Part shown: one piece after another, positions 50,916 through 60,409 of the stretch
Position numbering within the stretch: the first letter of the stretch is position 1
Layout of the letters: each line of letters opens with the position of its first letter
Assembly: GCA_018376135.1 (NCBI GenBank)
Contig: JAHABX010000020.1
Location: 1-62,106, forward strand
Direction of reading: 5' to 3'
Length of the DNA stretch: 62,106 nucleotides
Source: Clostridiales bacterium
GTDB taxonomy: Bacteria; Bacillota; Clostridia; Lachnospirales; Lachnospiraceae
Notes under the pieces: model-generated
Told to the model about the DNA's origin: nothing
The model's database searches: none
The model's input: only the letters and a program-made list of their open reading frames with translations
Position numbers and translations under genes: made by a program

Positions 50916-51239
50916 ATGGTATTCAACACAGGAGCGCCGCTTTTGGATGCAATTGTACTGGCGGTGGTGTCCAATGACGCAGAGGGAACCTATGGATATA
51001 AGATTACACAGGATGTGCGCCGTGCCATTGAGATATCCGAATCGACCCTATATCCCGTGCTTCGCAGACTTCAGAAAGATGGATGTCTGGAAACCTACGA
51101 CATGGAATTTTGCGGACGCAACCGCAGATATTATCGGATTACAGAGGTCGGATTGGTACAGCTTCGGTTGTATCGGACAGAGTGGAAAATGTATTCTGAA
51201 AGCATTACGAAATTATTTGCGGGGAGTGAAGAAGGATGA
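50916..51239 (+). CDS. PadR-family repressor
   Basis: A 107-residue winged-helix repressor of the short PadR class (TYGYKITQDVRR, SESTLYPVLRRLQKDGCLETY). It starts an operon of three genes with ATGA overlaps, the common PadR-DUF1700-DUF4097 arrangement linked to envelope stress. It probably binds the palindrome at 50857-50877. Confidence 0.92.
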   Translation: MVFNTGAPLLDAIVLAVVSNDAEGTYGYKITQDVRRAIEISESTLYPVLRRLQKDGCLETYDMEFCGRNRRYYRITEVGLVQLRLYRTEWKMYSESITKLFAGSEEG

Positions 51240-51898
51240 GCAGAGCGGAATTTATGGAAAGGCTGGAAAAACTGCTGCGGGATATTCCGGACAGCGAACG
51301 GGAGGAAGCCTTACAATATTATGAAGATTACTTTGAGGATGCAGGCAAGGAGAATGAAGAAGCTGTTCTTGCAGAGCTGGGAAGCCCCGAACAGGTAGCA
51401 GAGAAATTGAAGGCGGGACTGTCGGACCCGGAAGAGGAGAATACGAGAACAGGTCTTGTCAACATAACAGACGTACAGGCAGAAAGCGAGGAACCGAAAA
51501 AAATGCCTCCGAAAAAGGAGACGAATTTCTGGAAAGTCCTGGCTGTTATTCTGTTGGTGATTCTGGCAGCTCCGATTGGGATTCCACTGGCTTTTGCCGG
51601 TCTGCTGGTACTGGCAGGTCTTGTGATGGGAATTCTGGCATTAGTATTCGGTTTTGTCATTGCCGGTTTTGCTATTCTATTTTCCGGAGTTATCGGTATA
51701 ACTGCTGGTATTGCACGGATGTTTGTATCCTTCCCATGGGGTATTGCAACCGCAGGCATGGGCTGTCTCCTGCTTGCCTTCGGAATCCTGGCTACCATGC
51801 TGACAGTCTGGCTGTGTATCAAGATTGTACCGTGGCTGATTCGCAGTGTGGTGAAGCTGGTAAGCTGTCCCTTTCGAAAGGCAGGTGTTGAGAAATGA
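51236..51898 (+). CDS. DUF1700 (HAAS-type) membrane protein
   Basis: A 220-residue protein with an N-terminal HAAS/DUF1700 domain (RAEFMERLEKLLRDIPDSEREEAL pattern start) and four hydrophobic segments from about residue 95. It overlaps padR by 4 bp and the next gene by 4 bp. Likely a membrane partner in stress sensing; the exact role of the family is not known. Confidence 0.88.
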   Translation: MSRAEFMERLEKLLRDIPDSEREEALQYYEDYFEDAGKENEEAVLAELGSPEQVAEKLKAGLSDPEEENTRTGLVNITDVQAESEEPKKMPPKKETNFWKVLAVILLVILAAPIGIPLAFAGLLVLAGLVMGILALVFGFVIAGFAILFSGVIGITAGIARMFVSFPWGIATAGMGCLLLAFGILATMLTVWLCIKIVPWLIRSVVKLVSCPFRKAGVEK

Positions 51899-52734
51899 AA
51901 AAATTTACGAAGTTTTGTTTTATCCTGTGCGGGATTTTAATTGTACTGGGAATCATAGGCATTACGGCAGGTATGGCTCTGGGGGTAAAACCCGGTCAGT
52001 TTCTGAATCTTGCCCATTATAATAACCATACGTTTCCCTGGAATGAGGAGGACTTTTGGGAAGAAATCCGTGAGGACGGGATGGATGAGCACAGCGAGTA
52101 TGAACTGGAGAAGTTGTATGATAGTGCAAACTTCCGGAAGCTGAATCTGGAACTGAATCATGCGGTCATCCATGTCTATCATCATGAAAAGGACGGGATC
52201 CTTGTAAAAGCGGGAAATGCAGGAAACTATTTCCGTTGCAGAGAAGACGAGGACGAGCTGACTTTAACAGATGATCGTCCAGGTAGTCAGGAAACACTGC
52301 AGTTGGAGATTTATCTGCCCGGAAGGAAGCTGGAGAAAATGAATTTGGAAATCGGAGCCAGCGTTCTGTATGCGGATAAGCTGTATGCAGATGAAATTAC
52401 CATCACGGTGGGTGCGGGGGAAGTCAGTATCGGAGAACTTATGGCAGACCGCGAAGCGGATTTGGAAGTAGGAGCCGGAGAGATGGAAGTGAAATACTTC
52501 AGTGGCGGAAATCTGGACTTGGAATGCGGCATAGGCGTTTTATATGTAACGGCAGAGGGAAGCACTGCGGATTATAATTATGAAGTGACAGGCGGTATTG
52601 GCGAAATTTCCATAAATGGAGAGAGTTATGCCGGTCTGGGGTTTGAACACAGGAAGGATAACGGAGCAGCCAGGAAGGTACAGATGGAATGCGGTATCGG
52701 AGAAATTGCCCTGGATTTTGCGGAAGACATATAA
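51895..52734 (+). CDS. DUF4097 beta-repeat protein
   Basis: A 279-residue protein with an N-terminal membrane helix (residues 5-28) and an extracellular beta-helix-like region of repeated short strands (about residues 80-275; VGAGEVSIGELMA, VGAGEMEVKYF, CGIGVLYV). This fits DUF4097/LiaF-like proteins tied to cell-envelope stress. It ends near a stem-loop shared with the convergent anti-sigma gene. Confidence 0.87.
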   Translation: MKKFTKFCFILCGILIVLGIIGITAGMALGVKPGQFLNLAHYNNHTFPWNEEDFWEEIREDGMDEHSEYELEKLYDSANFRKLNLELNHAVIHVYHHEKDGILVKAGNAGNYFRCREDEDELTLTDDRPGSQETLQLEIYLPGRKLEKMNLEIGASVLYADKLYADEITITVGAGEVSIGELMADREADLEVGAGEMEVKYFSGGNLDLECGIGVLYVTAEGSTADYNYEVTGGIGEISINGESYAGLGFEHRKDNGAARKVQMECGIGEIALDFAEDI

Positions 52735-52769
52735 ATCGAGCGTATTGGCAGTCATAAATAGCATAATAC

Positions 52770-52801
52770 AGCGGCAGGTGGAGTCATATCCATCTGCCGC
52801 T
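52770..52801. terminator. Bidirectional terminator
   Basis: AGCGGCAG and TGGA (52770-52782) pair with TCCA and CTGCCGCT (52789-52801) between the convergent DUF4097 and anti-sigma genes. Confidence 0.7.
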
Positions 52802-52820
52802 GCTGCATGAAAAAGTGTTC

Positions 52821-53849
52821 TTATTGTTCAGAATTTTTTTCCGGCAATATTTTGTTCCCATCCAGCTCGATCACTGCCACCTTTGCCGGATCGATCAGAT
52901 CGTAGGAATCCAGTTCGAGAATAAATTCTTCTGAATTGGTTTCTCCATAGGATCCGGAAGCGGAATAAAAGCTGCCGTTCTTCCCTGTCAGAATCGCCTT
53001 TCCATCGGCATCGAAGAGGCGGATCAGCATATCCCAGTCCGCATCAAAAGGATTTTCTTCTTTCTGATCCATAACTCCGGTCAGAGTGATGCGGAAGGGT
53101 GTGATGCGGATACTTCGGATCGTACAGCCGGAAGGTTGATGATCTGTTCCTTCAAAAGCAACAGGAATATTAAGATCCTCTGCACCTTGCTCAGGAATGG
53201 CATCCGGGAGTGGGAGATCCATGACCTGGGCGCTGCCGTCTTCGGCAATGACACACAGGCTGATATGATCTGCATCTTCCGGAATATCCATATCGGAGAA
53301 ATAACGGACCGCTTTGGTATCAGATACTTTTCCGATGGGACCAGCCTGACGGAGCGTACTGTGTCCGGTTTCCTCTATCTGGGACAGAGTGGTAAGGGAT
53401 TTGGCAGTCTGCGGTCCTGCGAGGAGCTGGATCCGGTAAATATGTTCTCCGGCTTCGTTCTGGAAGATCATCCAGGAGGAGACCTGCCGGCTGCTGCCGG
53501 AAATGTCATAGATCAGCCGGGCAATGCCATTGCTTCGGATGACTGCATGGGCGGTGACAGTGTGTCCGTCCACCGTGACGCTGGGGACATCCTCCAGGGT
53601 AAGACTGTATTCTTCCACAAGCTGTTCCGTCCGGTTGACGGCAGTCATAGTGTCAAAGAGTCCCAGGACAGCTGCACCGCAGGCGGCAAGCAGACACATG
53701 GCGGCTGCCAGCGTCAGTACAAGGCGCAGAGGCTTTCTGCGGGGTGGTCTTTTTGCAAGTATCCGCTGTTCCAGGGCGGTGATCTCCCCGGCATCCAGTT
53801 CTGGTGAGAGTGGTTCGTGTTCTATGATCCATTGTTCAAGCTCTTTCAT
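52821..53849 (-). CDS. Anti-sigma-like membrane protein (DUF4179-like)
   Basis: A 342-residue protein with a short cytoplasmic N-terminus (residues 1-40), one membrane helix (about 43-63) and a large beta-rich extracellular part. The layout and the 4-bp overlap with the upstream sigma gene suggest it holds the sigma factor at the membrane until a signal arrives. No classic zinc anti-sigma motif (HX3CX2C) is visible, so the call is by context and topology. Confidence 0.7.
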   Translation of the reverse strand: MKELEQWIIEHEPLSPELDAGEITALEQRILAKRPPRRKPLRLVLTLAAAMCLLAACGAAVLGLFDTMTAVNRTEQLVEEYSLTLEDVPSVTVDGHTVTAHAVIRSNGIARLIYDISGSSRQVSSWMIFQNEAGEHIYRIQLLAGPQTAKSLTTLSQIEETGHSTLRQAGPIGKVSDTKAVRYFSDMDIPEDADHISLCVIAEDGSAQVMDLPLPDAIPEQGAEDLNIPVAFEGTDHQPSGCTIRSIRITPFRITLTGVMDQKEENPFDADWDMLIRLFDADGKAILTGKNGSFYSASGSYGETNSEEFILELDSYDLIDPAKVAVIELDGNKILPEKNSEQ

Positions 53850-54343
53850 ATGAAATACTCCTTTCTCAGCAAAGTCTGCAGTTTTTCTTTGGTTCGGTGC
53901 AGCCGGGTACGAATGGTATTTTCCGGCATATGGAAATGTCCGGAGAGCAGTGCAGAGGATTCGCCGTATACATACCGCCGCAGGAACAGTTCTCCGTCCG
54001 GTGGAGGAAGGGTCATGATCAGTTCCATCAGTTCCCGGGTCTCAAGGGCGCTGTCAAGCTCTGCGGAAAATGCCGCATCCTCCCGTTCGTCAAGAGAGAA
54101 GGAGGAGGGCTGCTTTACGGAACGCCGGTATTTGTCGATGGCACAGGACCGGGCAGTCCGTATGACATAGGCGCGCAGATGGGCGCTGTCTTTGGGAAGC
54201 CGTGGACGTCTCCACAGCTTGAAGAAGGTGTCTGCTTCCGCCTCTTCGGCATCCTCCGGCTGCCCGGGCAGGATACTGCGGCAGATGGTCCGGACGATAC
54301 CGCCGTATTCTGTCAGAAGTTGATGTAATTCTTGTTCAGTCAT
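53846..54343 (-). CDS. ECF-type sigma factor
   Basis: A 165-residue sigma-70 family protein with region 2 (DTFFKLWRRP, LRAYVIRTARSCAIDKYRR) and region 4 (LPPPDGELFLRRYVYGESSALLSGHFHMPENTIRTRLHR). It lacks sigma-1 and -3 regions. It heads a two-gene minus-strand operon with its probable anti-sigma factor. Its targets are not visible in the window. Confidence 0.88.
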   Translation of the reverse strand: MTEQELHQLLTEYGGIVRTICRSILPGQPEDAEEAEADTFFKLWRRPRLPKDSAHLRAYVIRTARSCAIDKYRRSVKQPSSFSLDEREDAAFSAELDSALETRELMELIMTLPPPDGELFLRRYVYGESSALLSGHFHMPENTIRTRLHRTKEKLQTLLRKEYFI

Positions 54344-54402
54344 TGCTTTTTGCTCCTTTCATAAGAGCAATACGAGAGAAAAGATATATTTGTTTCGGAT
54401 TT

Positions 54403-54431
54403 TTGTATTTTATATTTTTTTCTGTTATAAT
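54403..54431 (+). promoter_or_regulatory. Promoter of the second MATE gene
   Basis: TATAAT (54426-54431) with a weak TTGTAT 17 bp upstream (54403-54408), in an AT-rich gap divergent from the sigma gene. Confidence 0.55.
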
Positions 54432-54457
54432 ACAAGCCATGCAGGAGGAAGAATTTT

Positions 54458-55789
54458 ATGGAACATAATGCATTGGCAGCGAAGTTTTCATTTTTATCCT
54501 TATTGAAATTTGCGCTGCCCAATATTATCATGATGATATTTTTATCTTTGTACACGATTGTGGACGGTATGTTTGTTTCCCGGTTTGTGGGCACGCTGGC
54601 GCTGTCGGCGATCAATATGTCTTACCCGGTCAATTGTCTGGAGATGGCGCTGGGGATCATGCTGGCAACCGGAGGCAGTGCGGTCATTGCAAGACAGTTA
54701 GGGGAAGGCAGAGAGCAGAAGGCAAAGGAGAGCTTTACTTTTCTGGTGCTGGTATCACTGCTGCTGGGGATCCTCTGTATGATCATAGGAATTGTATTTA
54801 TAGATGAGATTTTGTATCTTCTGGGAACCAGCGAGGCACAGTATGAGATGTGCAGAGAATATACACTGATTCTGGTGGGATTTGCTCCGGCATTTTTTCT
54901 GCAGACCGCATTTCAGACGTTGTTTGTCACAGCGGGGAAGCCCAATCTGGGGCTGTTTGTGACGGTGTGCGGAGGCATGGCAAATATTGTGCTGGATTAT
55001 GTCTTTATTGTGATCCTGAATTTCGGGATTGCAGGAGCGGCGCTTGCCACAGTGGTGGGTTATATGATCCCTGCAGTGACAGGAATCTTATATTTTACGT
55101 TTCAGAGGAAAGGAACGCTGTATTTTGTAAAATGCAGGAAGGATCTTCCGATGCTTCGCCGGGTGTGTTTTAACGGCTCCTCAGAGATGGTGACCAATAT
55201 TGCCAATGCCGTGACGACATTTCTTTTCAATATGCTGTTTCTCCGGTTCTACGGAGAGGATGGTGTGGCGGCGATCACCATCGTGCTGTACTTTCAGTTT
55301 GTGTTTGCAGCCGTATTCTTTGGTTTTTCCATGGGTGTTGCCCCGGTCATCAGCTTTAAGTATGGAGCGGATGAGAGGGAACAGCTGCGGAAGATCATCC
55401 GGTACTGTATGTGCTTTGTGCTGGTCTGCTCTGCGGGAACCTGGCTTCTGTCCATGGTGACCATTGAGACGGCGCTTGGAATCTTTACGGAGACAGGAAA
55501 CCGCGTATTTCAGATTACTATGGATGGCTTTGGCATCTATGCACTTTCCTTCCTTCTTATGGGAATCAGTATTTTTGCATCGGCAATGTTTACTGCCTTT
55601 TCAGACGGTATGTCATCGGCAATTATTTCTTTTATGAGAACCTTTGTATTTCTGACGGGAATGCTTCTGCTCCTGCCTGCCGTTATGGGCGGCGTGGGCA
55701 TCTGGGCGGCGGTTCCGGTGGCAGAGCTTCTGGGGGTTCTGGTTGCCATCTGGTATCTGGTCAGAAAACGTGGTATGTATCACTATTGA
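54458..55789 (+). CDS. MATE-family efflux transporter
   Basis: A 443-residue protein with 12 hydrophobic helices (N-terminal FALPNIIMMIFLSLYTIVDGMFVSR is typical of MATE pumps of gut Firmicutes). The export substrate is unknown. It is only distantly similar to the pump at 40093. It starts after AGGAGG and lies 21 bp upstream of a two-component system. Confidence 0.9.
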   Translation: MEHNALAAKFSFLSLLKFALPNIIMMIFLSLYTIVDGMFVSRFVGTLALSAINMSYPVNCLEMALGIMLATGGSAVIARQLGEGREQKAKESFTFLVLVSLLLGILCMIIGIVFIDEILYLLGTSEAQYEMCREYTLILVGFAPAFFLQTAFQTLFVTAGKPNLGLFVTVCGGMANIVLDYVFIVILNFGIAGAALATVVGYMIPAVTGILYFTFQRKGTLYFVKCRKDLPMLRRVCFNGSSEMVTNIANAVTTFLFNMLFLRFYGEDGVAAITIVLYFQFVFAAVFFGFSMGVAPVISFKYGADEREQLRKIIRYCMCFVLVCSAGTWLLSMVTIETALGIFTETGNRVFQITMDGFGIYALSFLLMGISIFASAMFTAFSDGMSSAIISFMRTFVFLTGMLLLLPAVMGGVGIWAAVPVAELLGVLVAIWYLVRKRGMYHY

Positions 55790-55810
55790 TATGAAGCAAA
55801 GGAGGATGTC

Positions 55811-56509
55811 ATGAGCATCAGGATCTTACTGGTAGAGGATGACAAAGAAATTGTAGAAAATCTGTCGGTGCTTCTGAGGGAGGAGGGCTTTGGGGTGGCT
55901 GCAGCAGAGACAAAGGCATCTGCCATGGAGCTCCTTGGTCATGACAGCTTTGATCTGGCGCTTCTGGATGTGGGGCTTCCGGATGGCAGCGGCTATGCAC
56001 TGTGTACGGCAGTCAGGCGTCAGTATGGGATTCCGGTTATTTTCCTGACAGCCATGGGAGATGAGGCAAGCGTGGTAACAGGCTTTGAATTGGGCGGGGA
56101 CGATTATATTTCCAAGCCCTTTCGTCCGCTGGAGCTGATCTCCCGTGTGAAAAATGTGCTCCGGAGGAAGGGCAGACAAAAAGCGGTTTATCAGGTGGGG
56201 GACCTGTACATTGACACGGTAAAGGGAGCAGTGTCAAAGGGAGGACAGGAGCTTTTCCTGTCTGCCCTGGAATATCGGCTGCTTCTGGTATTTGTAAATC
56301 ACGGAGGCGAGACGCTGTCCCGTTACCGCCTGCTGGATGAAATCTGGGATGCGGCGGGAGAGTATGTAAATGATAATACGCTGACAGTGTATATCAAGCG
56401 TCTTCGGGAAAAGATCGAGACAGATCCGGCGGATCCAAAGCTGATCCGGACCGTGAGAGGAATCGGTTACAGAATGGAGGGTCCGGATGGGACTTTTGAG
56501 AAATCCTGA
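55811..56509 (+). CDS. OmpR-type response regulator
   Basis: A 232-residue regulator: receiver domain with the acidic pair at residues 10-11 and phospho-acceptor Asp53 (LLDVGLPDGSG), followed by a winged-helix domain (about 130-228). Its gene overlaps the kinase gene by 23 bp. With the kinase and the ABC pair downstream it forms a BceRS-BceAB-like module. Confidence 0.92.
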   Translation: MSIRILLVEDDKEIVENLSVLLREEGFGVAAAETKASAMELLGHDSFDLALLDVGLPDGSGYALCTAVRRQYGIPVIFLTAMGDEASVVTGFELGGDDYISKPFRPLELISRVKNVLRRKGRQKAVYQVGDLYIDTVKGAVSKGGQELFLSALEYRLLLVFVNHGGETLSRYRLLDEIWDAAGEYVNDNTLTVYIKRLREKIETDPADPKLIRTVRGIGYRMEGPDGTFEKS

Positions 56510-57491
56510 GATGAAGAAGCAGGTGGGAATGCTTCTGGGACTGTCTCTTCTGGCAGGCATCGGCGGTTTGTTCTGGGGTGTCGGCTGTGGAGTTTACGTA
56601 GTGATGACGGGTGTTCTGCTGACACTGGCATCCATGTACAGTGCCAGAAAGCGATATGATTATCTAAGAGAGCTGTCAGGAGAACTGGATCGGATCCTTC
56701 ATGGAGCCTGCGGGCTGGACTTTGTACCGGATCAGGAGGGAGAGCTTGCGCTTCTGACCAGTGAGATCTATAAGCTGACAGTGCGTTTGAGAGAACAGAC
56801 GGAAGCACTGGAAAGGGAGAAGAACTGTCTGAGTGATTCCCTTGCGGACATTTCTCATCAGCTCCGTACCCCGCTTACCTCCATGCGGCTGCTTCTGCAA
56901 AGGCTTCAGAAGGAAGAACTGGATCTGCAGAAGCGCAGAAAATATGCGCAGGAGCTGGGTGGACTGATGAACAGAATTCAGTGGCTGGTGGATGCACTTC
57001 TGAAGACGGCAAGGCTGGAGTCAGGAGCCACAGAGCTGAAGAAAGAGGAGGTTTCGGCAGAAGTGCTTGTAAGGCAGGCGCTTCAGCCGCTGGAGATTCT
57101 TCTGGATGTGCGCGGTATTACATTGGAACAGAGGATACAGATCGGCGCGGCATATAAAGGTGACCTTCTGTGGTCGGTGGAGGCACTTGGAAATATTCTG
57201 AAGAACTGTGCGGAGCATCTGCCGGAGGGCGGGCTGCTTCGGATTGAAGCGTCGGAGAATCCGCTTTATACGGAGATCCGGGTGTCAGATTCCGGCAGCG
57301 GGATCGCACCGGAGGATCTTCCTCATCTGTTTGAAAGATTCTATAAGGGAAAATCCACAGGACCTGAGAATGCAGGGATTGGGCTTTCCCTTGCCCGTAT
57401 GATTGTTACGAGGCAGAATGGGACCATCCGGGCGGAAAATGCGAAAGAGGGCGGAGCAGTGTTTACGGTGCGGTTCTATAAGGGGAAGTGA
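56487..57491 (+). CDS. Intramembrane-sensing histidine kinase
   Basis: A 334-residue kinase with two close membrane helices (about residues 14-52) and almost no extracellular loop, then a DHp domain (DISHQLRTPLTS, His near 126) and an ATPase domain (SGSGIAPEDL, GIGLSLARMI). Kinases of this BceS type do not sense ligands alone but through their partner ABC transporter, encoded just downstream. Confidence 0.9.
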   Translation: MGLLRNPEMKKQVGMLLGLSLLAGIGGLFWGVGCGVYVVMTGVLLTLASMYSARKRYDYLRELSGELDRILHGACGLDFVPDQEGELALLTSEIYKLTVRLREQTEALEREKNCLSDSLADISHQLRTPLTSMRLLLQRLQKEELDLQKRRKYAQELGGLMNRIQWLVDALLKTARLESGATELKKEEVSAEVLVRQALQPLEILLDVRGITLEQRIQIGAAYKGDLLWSVEALGNILKNCAEHLPEGGLLRIEASENPLYTEIRVSDSGSGIAPEDLPHLFERFYKGKSTGPENAGIGLSLARMIVTRQNGTIRAENAKEGGAVFTVRFYKGK

Positions 57492-57532
57492 ACAGTAACT
57501 ATTTTGGAGAAACTCTTTTACGATATAGATAA

Positions 57533-57548
57533 GTGACAAAATCGTCAC
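57533..57548. promoter_or_regulatory. Candidate response-regulator box for the bceAB-like operon
   Basis: GTGACAAAATCGTCAC is an inverted repeat of the TGACA-N4-TGTCA type with one mismatch. A TACAAT -10 lies at 57581-57586 with no good -35, which fits a promoter activated by the regulator bound about 45-60 bp upstream of the start. Confidence 0.55.
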
Positions 57549-57613
57549 CTTCCAGTCACGCAGTCTGTTTCCCATTATGATACAATAGCAAAAAAACATA
57601 AGGAGCAAGTACC

Positions 57614-58294
57614 ATGGAGCTTTTGAAGGTAGAAAATCTGTGTAAGACATACGGAGAAGGAGAGAGTCGTGTGGAGGCGCTGAAGAATGTCACTTTTTCT
57701 TTGAATAAAGGGGAGTTCACAGCGGTAGTCGGGCAGTCGGGATCCGGCAAATCCACGCTGCTTCATATTCTGGGAGGAGTGGAGCTTCCTACCTCCGGAA
57801 AGGTATATGTGGACGGAAAGGAAGTGTTTGCCAGGTCGAGAGAGGAGCTGGCGGTCTTCCGGCGCAGGCAGGTGGGGCTGATCTATCAGTTCTATAATCT
57901 GATCCCGGTACTGAATGTGGTGGAAAATATGACGCTTCCTCTGAAGCTGGACGGATGCCGGGTCAATGAGGAGCATCTGGAGGAGCTGATCCGGGTATTG
58001 GGACTTCAGGATCGGAGAGAACATCTGCCCAGGCAGCTCTCAGGCGGGCAGCAGCAGAGGGTATCCATAGGACGGGCGCTGATCCATGCGCCGGCACTGG
58101 TGCTGGCAGATGAGCCAACGGGAAATCTGGATAATCAGAACAGTCAGGAGATCGTGGAGCTTTTAAAATATTCCAACCGGAAATACAAACAGACTCTTCT
58201 GGTCATCACCCATGATGAACAGATCGCACTGCAGGCGGATCGGATCCTCCGGCTGGAGGACGGAAAACTCGTCTCCGATGACCGGATCCGATAG
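57614..58294 (+). CDS. BceA-like ABC transporter ATPase
   Basis: A 226-residue ATPase: Walker A GQSGSGKST, signature LSGGQQQRVSIGRA, Walker B LVLADEPTGNLD. It belongs to the MacB/BceA class. It starts after AGGAGC and is followed 11 bp later by the large permease. Confidence 0.92.
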   Translation: MELLKVENLCKTYGEGESRVEALKNVTFSLNKGEFTAVVGQSGSGKSTLLHILGGVELPTSGKVYVDGKEVFARSREELAVFRRRQVGLIYQFYNLIPVLNVVENMTLPLKLDGCRVNEEHLEELIRVLGLQDRREHLPRQLSGGQQQRVSIGRALIHAPALVLADEPTGNLDNQNSQEIVELLKYSNRKYKQTLLVITHDEQIALQADRILRLEDGKLVSDDRIR

Positions 58295-58305
58295 GAGGGG
58301 CTGTT

Positions 58306-60240
58306 ATGTGGAAGGAATATTCCGTCAAATATATGAAAAGCAATCGGGCAGCAGGAGTCTTTATTATGGCAGTGGCATTTTTATCATCCATGCTGCTGAC
58401 CCTGCTTGGAGGTCTGTTTTATAATCTGTGGATGGACCGGAGCTATCGGCTGTATCTGACTACCGGAAGCAAAGAGGGGGAATTTGGCGTTCTGCCGGCA
58501 GCTTATGCGTTTCTGCTGGCAGCGGCAGTCCTGTCACTGGTTCTGATGCTTTACAATGCTTTTGAAGTGACCATGAACAGTAGGATCCATCAGATGGGGA
58601 TCCTGCAGAGTGTGGGGGCAACGCCGCGGCAGCTTAGGAGAGTGCTGCTTCAGGAGGCATTTGTGCTGTCCGGGATTCCGCTGCTTGTTGGTATGCTGGC
58701 AGGAGCAGGGGTGTGCTATGGATTCTGGAAATTTGCAGAAGTGCTGGGAGAGGGATTCCGTACCTATGAGCTTCGGTTTTATTTTCATCCGGTAATCTGT
58801 ATAAGCGGGCTTCTGGCAGCGCTTCTGACCATTCTGATTTCTGCATGGATTCCGGCAGTCCGGCTTGGCAAGCTGTCTCCTATGGAAGCAATTTTCTATG
58901 GAGGGGAACAGGAGGTCGTGCGCATGAAGCGTTTCCGGCTTGTCTCTGCACTTTTTGGAATCTATGGAGAGCTGGCAAGGAAATCGCTCTATGCCAGAAG
59001 GAAATCGCTCCGCATGTCCGCATGGTCCTTGACCCTTTCCTGTCTTGCATTTATCGGTTTTCTCAATCTGGAGACCATCTCCGGCATGAGTACCCAGGAG
59101 ACGTATTTTGAGCGTTACCGGGATAAGTGGGACTATTTTCTGACCGTAGAAGAAGGACAGGCAGATGAAGGGCTGCTTTCTCAACAGATCCGGAGTCTGC
59201 CGGGGATGGAAAGCTGTATTGTTTACCGGAAGCTGGAGACATATACGAAGATAGCGGAAGATCAGCTGAGTCAGGCGGTGGGAAATGTGGGAATCGGGAA
59301 TCTGACGGAAGAGATTCTGCCAGAGGAGGATGGGAGCTATCTGGTGAAATCACTTATCTATGCTTTAGACGAAGAGAGCTTCCGGGCATATTGTGAAGAG
59401 TCCGGGATCAAAGCAGAAGAGGGTGAGCATGCCATACTGATAAACCGGATCTGGGACAGTGTGCACAGTGACCGGAGAAATCGGGAATATATTCCGTTTT
59501 TGAGAGAAACGGAAGGCTTATCGCTGGAGCTTTGGAACCGGACCGGAGCGGGAGCAGATCCGGTGTCTGTTGAAGTCATGGATCATACGGAGCAGCTGCC
59601 GGAATGGAAGGAAGAGATACCGCAGTATACACTGGCGCTTCTGGTCAATGAAGCTGTCTATGAACGGATCCGGACGCAGTTCCCTGCAGGAGAGCTGTTC
59701 TATAATATAAAAACGAAGGATTCAATGGAAACATATGGGGAGGAGCTGGAGCTGCTGTCGGCGGGTCTGCCCGGATGTACGCTGGAGAGCCGGGTGGAGG
59801 AGGAGCAGAATGATCAGCTGATCCGCAGAGGGCTTCGGATTTTTGCAGGCATGCTTGCAGGACTTTTTTCCAGTATCGGTCTGTCCAATGTATTCTCTGC
59901 GTCCCTGGGACAGATCTATCAGAGGAAGAAGGAATTTGCCAGATACCTGTCCGTTGGACTTTCTCCCAGGGGAATGCATCGGCTGCTTTTTATGGAGGCT
60001 CTGTTTGTGGCGCTGCGTCCCATGTGCTTTGGCATTCTCTTCAACGTGCCGCTGGCGCTGATCCTTTTGCGGGCAGGAGGCTTTTCGGTGGGAGAATATG
60101 CAAGGCATATCCCCTTTGTTCCGATCCTGATCTTCCTGTTGTTTATCCTCTTCTTTGTGGGACTTGCCTATTATCTGGGAGGAAGGAAGATCTGTACGGA
60201 TGATATGGTGGAGGTGTTAAAGGACGAGACCATGGTGTAG
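58306..60240 (+). CDS. BceB-like permease
   Basis: A 644-residue permease with about ten membrane helices: one at the start, a FtsX block near residues 60-185, another helix near 230, a large extracellular domain (about 260-500) and a second FtsX block at the end. This is the layout of BceB-type peptide-antibiotic detoxification permeases, which also control the paired kinase. Likely inducers are cell-wall-active peptides such as bacitracin, nisin-like lantibiotics or defensins; the specific one cannot be told. Confidence 0.87.
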   Translation: MWKEYSVKYMKSNRAAGVFIMAVAFLSSMLLTLLGGLFYNLWMDRSYRLYLTTGSKEGEFGVLPAAYAFLLAAAVLSLVLMLYNAFEVTMNSRIHQMGILQSVGATPRQLRRVLLQEAFVLSGIPLLVGMLAGAGVCYGFWKFAEVLGEGFRTYELRFYFHPVICISGLLAALLTILISAWIPAVRLGKLSPMEAIFYGGEQEVVRMKRFRLVSALFGIYGELARKSLYARRKSLRMSAWSLTLSCLAFIGFLNLETISGMSTQETYFERYRDKWDYFLTVEEGQADEGLLSQQIRSLPGMESCIVYRKLETYTKIAEDQLSQAVGNVGIGNLTEEILPEEDGSYLVKSLIYALDEESFRAYCEESGIKAEEGEHAILINRIWDSVHSDRRNREYIPFLRETEGLSLELWNRTGAGADPVSVEVMDHTEQLPEWKEEIPQYTLALLVNEAVYERIRTQFPAGELFYNIKTKDSMETYGEELELLSAGLPGCTLESRVEEEQNDQLIRRGLRIFAGMLAGLFSSIGLSNVFSASLGQIYQRKKEFARYLSVGLSPRGMHRLLFMEALFVALRPMCFGILFNVPLALILLRAGGFSVGEYARHIPFVPILIFLLFILFFVGLAYYLGGRKICTDDMVEVLKDETMV

Positions 60241-60316
60241 AAATGTAAGGATGTGGGCAGGAGCTGTCCTCAGTGTACACCTGCCTGATTCCACTGCATG
60301 GAATACTGAATAAAAC

Positions 60317-60329
60317 TTTGATATTCAAA
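60317..60329. promoter_or_regulatory. FabT-like operator, upstream copy
   Basis: TTTGATATTCAAA is a palindrome close to the FabT consensus TTTGATTATCAAA. It lies just upstream of the -35 box of the carboxylase promoter. Confidence 0.6.
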
Positions 60330-60334
60330 ACATC

Positions 60335-60375
60335 TTGACAAACCAGTACATGAGTTATATACTTTGATAATCAAA
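60335..60375 (+). promoter_or_regulatory. Carboxylase promoter overlapped by a FabT-like operator
   Basis: TTGACA (60335-60340) and TATACT (60358-60363) have a 17-bp spacer. TTTGATAATCAAA (60363-60375) overlaps the end of the -10 box and the start of transcription. FabT, a MarR-type regulator of fatty-acid synthesis in streptococci and relatives, binds such sites. FabT is not encoded here. Confidence 0.7.
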
Positions 60376-60409
60376 ATAATATTGGCGATGATTAAGAGGT
60401 GTATGATTT

